A program made the translations under genes and the position numbers. This document shows, piece after piece, positions 13,809 through 14,963 of a stretch of 14,963 nt of DNA. How positions within the stretch are numbered: position 1 is the first letter of the stretch; the number at the start of each line of letters is the position of its first letter. Source of the stretch: CAVYGB01 sp046734815 (GTDB lineage Bacteria > Myxococcota_A > Polyangia > Fen-1088); contig JBKPRZ010000454.1 of assembly GCA_046734815.1 (NCBI GenBank), positions 1 to 14,963 of the forward strand. The letters are read 5' to 3'. The notes under the pieces are model-generated. The model did no database searches. It worked only from the letters and a program-made list of their open reading frames with translations, and had not been told where the DNA came from.

Positions 13809-14963
13809 ATGTTGCTGGAGGACGCCGTGGTCGATCTGCTGGGGCCCGGTGGGGCGCTGGCGGGGGAGATTGCGGGGTACGAGGCGCGGCCGGGGCAGCT
13901 GGCCATGGCGCGCCGGGTGGCGCGCGCGATCGACGGCGACGAGCGGCTGCTGTGCGAGGCGGGCACCGGCACGGGCAAGACGCTGGCTTATCTGCTGCCG
14001 GCGATCCTGTCGGGGCGCAAGGTGGTGGTGGCCACCGGGACCAAGACCCTGCAGGACCAGATCGCGCGGCTGGACCTCCCGCGCCTGCAGGCGGTGCTGC
14101 CCGAGCCCTTCCAGTTCCAGGTGATGAAGGGCCTGTCCAACTACGTCTGCCTCCGGCGCTTCAACGAGCACAGCCGCCAGCTGCACCTGGGGGTGGGCGG
14201 CGGCGCGGACGAGGTGGCGCAGGTGGCCGCCTTCATCCAGCGCTCGCTCAGCGGCGACCGCGCCGAGCTGGAGGTCGTACCCGAGGAGGCGCCCATCTGG
14301 CGCGAGGTCACGGCCGCCCCCGAGCTGCGCCTGGGCAAGCGCTGCCCCTACTTCGATCGCTGCTTCGTCACCCGCATGCGGCAGCAGGCGCAGGAGGCGC
14401 GGGTGGTGCTGGCCAACCACCACCTGTTCTTCGCCGACCTGGCCCTGCGCTCGCAGTGGCCCGAGGCGCAGGTGCTGCCGCCCTACGAGGTGGTGATCTT
14501 CGACGAGGCCCACCAGATCGAGTCGGTGGCCACCGAGTTCTTCGGGCTGCACGTCTCCTCGCAGCGGCTGTTCGCGCTGGCCCGCGACCTGGGACGGTCC
14601 AGCTCGCACCCGGCCCTGGCGCCGCGGCTGGCCTCGCTCGCCCGCCACCTGCAGGCGGCCACCGATGCGCTGGCCACCGCCGTCCGCGACCGGCTGCCCG
14701 CGCCTCGTCCCGGCCTCGACGAGGTCCGGGTGCCGATGCCCGACGACCTCTGGGCGGCCCGCCCGGGTGGCTCGCCGCTCGCCCGCTACCACGAGCTGGA
14801 CACCGTGCTGGAGGAGACCGAGACGCTGTTCGCGCGCCTGGCGGAGGACGATCGCGGCGCGGTCGCCGTGCTGGGCGTACCCACGCCGGCGCCCACGCCC
14901 GGCGAGGCGGCCCTGTACGCGGGGCTGGGGCGCCGGGCGGCGGGGCTGCGGGCCGATCTGTCC
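13809..14963 (+). CDS. DinG/XPD-family ATP-dependent DNA helicase (3' end beyond window)
   Basis: The first 385 residues of a superfamily 2 helicase are present; the gene runs off the window. After a typical N-terminus (LLGPGGALAGEIAGYEARPGQ), the Walker A motif is GTGTGKT (52-58), motif Ia is VATGTKTLQDQI, and the Walker B DEAH box is at 232-235. The conserved ANHHLFFADLAL lies before it. Such enzymes usually hold a 4Fe-4S cluster through four cysteines spaced as in E. coli DinG. Here Cys114 (NYVC), Cys179 and Cys185 (RCPYFDRC) are present, but the position five before Cys179 is Arg174 (codon CGC, 14328-14330). DinG/YoaA proteins unwind damaged or stalled DNA structures in a 5'-3' direction. 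The ATG at 13809 fits the family N-terminus although no ribosome-binding site is clear. Confidence 0.9.
   Translation, partial: MLLEDAVVDLLGPGGALAGEIAGYEARPGQLAMARRVARAIDGDERLLCEAGTGTGKTLAYLLPAILSGRKVVVATGTKTLQDQIARLDLPRLQAVLPEPFQFQVMKGLSNYVCLRRFNEHSRQLHLGVGGGADEVAQVAAFIQRSLSGDRAELEVVPEEAPIWREVTAAPELRLGKRCPYFDRCFVTRMRQQAQEARVVLANHHLFFADLALRSQWPEAQVLPPYEVVIFDEAHQIESVATEFFGLHVSSQRLFALARDLGRSSSHPALAPRLASLARHLQAATDALATAVRDRLPAPRPGLDEVRVPMPDDLWAARPGGSPLARYHELDTVLEETETLFARLAEDDRGAVAVLGVPTPAPTPGEAALYAGLGRRAAGLRADLS

Noticed and set aside
13692..14792. A long minus-strand open frame opposite the helicase
   Set aside because: The plus strand encodes Walker A, DEAH and Fe-S motifs; the minus frame is a motif-free shadow.

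Overview
This very GC-rich window (roughly 70% G+C by eye) is ordinary, gene-dense chromosome from what looks like a myxobacterium or related deltaproteobacterium (Myxococcota). The pointers are the base composition, many GTG starts, several lipoproteins with low-complexity Pro/Gly linkers, an ExbB-ExbD-ExbD-TonB cluster with its own TPR lipoprotein, and a planctomycete/myxobacterial type of haem-binding lipoprotein. This placement is an inference from protein style, not from a marker gene.

Layout. (1) Positions 107-2263, minus strand: a small membrane protein followed 12 bases later by a large lipoprotein with two CxxCH haem sites. (2) 2407-2892, plus strand: an unrecognised 161-residue protein. 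(3) 2893-3160: a gene-free gap filled by a mirrored hexanucleotide repeat with a second inverted repeat nested in its loop. (4) 3161-4372, minus: an AMP-forming acyl-CoA ligase that stops at motif A8, about 30 bases from that repeat, and so lacks its C-terminal lid. A dense cluster of GTGAC/GTCAC dyads lies upstream of it. (5) 4622-8232, minus: an apparent operon encoding a TPR lipoprotein, a TonB-like transducer, ExbB and two different ExbD proteins. Together these form a proton-motive-force-driven envelope energising unit. (6) 8462-9760, minus: a secreted protein of probable beta-propeller type with no good start codon. (7) 9960-13664, plus: the histidine operon hisB-hisH-hisA-hisF-hisIE, covering the middle of the pathway. 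HisH and HisF form the imidazole glycerol phosphate synthase, HisIE and HisA supply its substrate, and HisB uses its product. hisG, hisD and hisC are not in the window. (8) 13666-13794: a short remnant that reads like part of a nucleotidyltransferase-like protein. (9) 13809 to the window end, plus: the N-terminal part of a DinG/XPD-type helicase in which one expected Fe-S cysteine is arginine.

Most of the window is recognisable core metabolism and envelope biology. I see no CRISPR array, no complete mobile element, no RNA gene and no convincing new multi-gene system. The best leads are the composite inverted repeat beside the truncated ligase, the palindrome cluster upstream of the ligase, the altered Fe-S ligand in the helicase, and small rearrangement scars around the his operon. 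There is no gene-free stretch longer than 300 bases.
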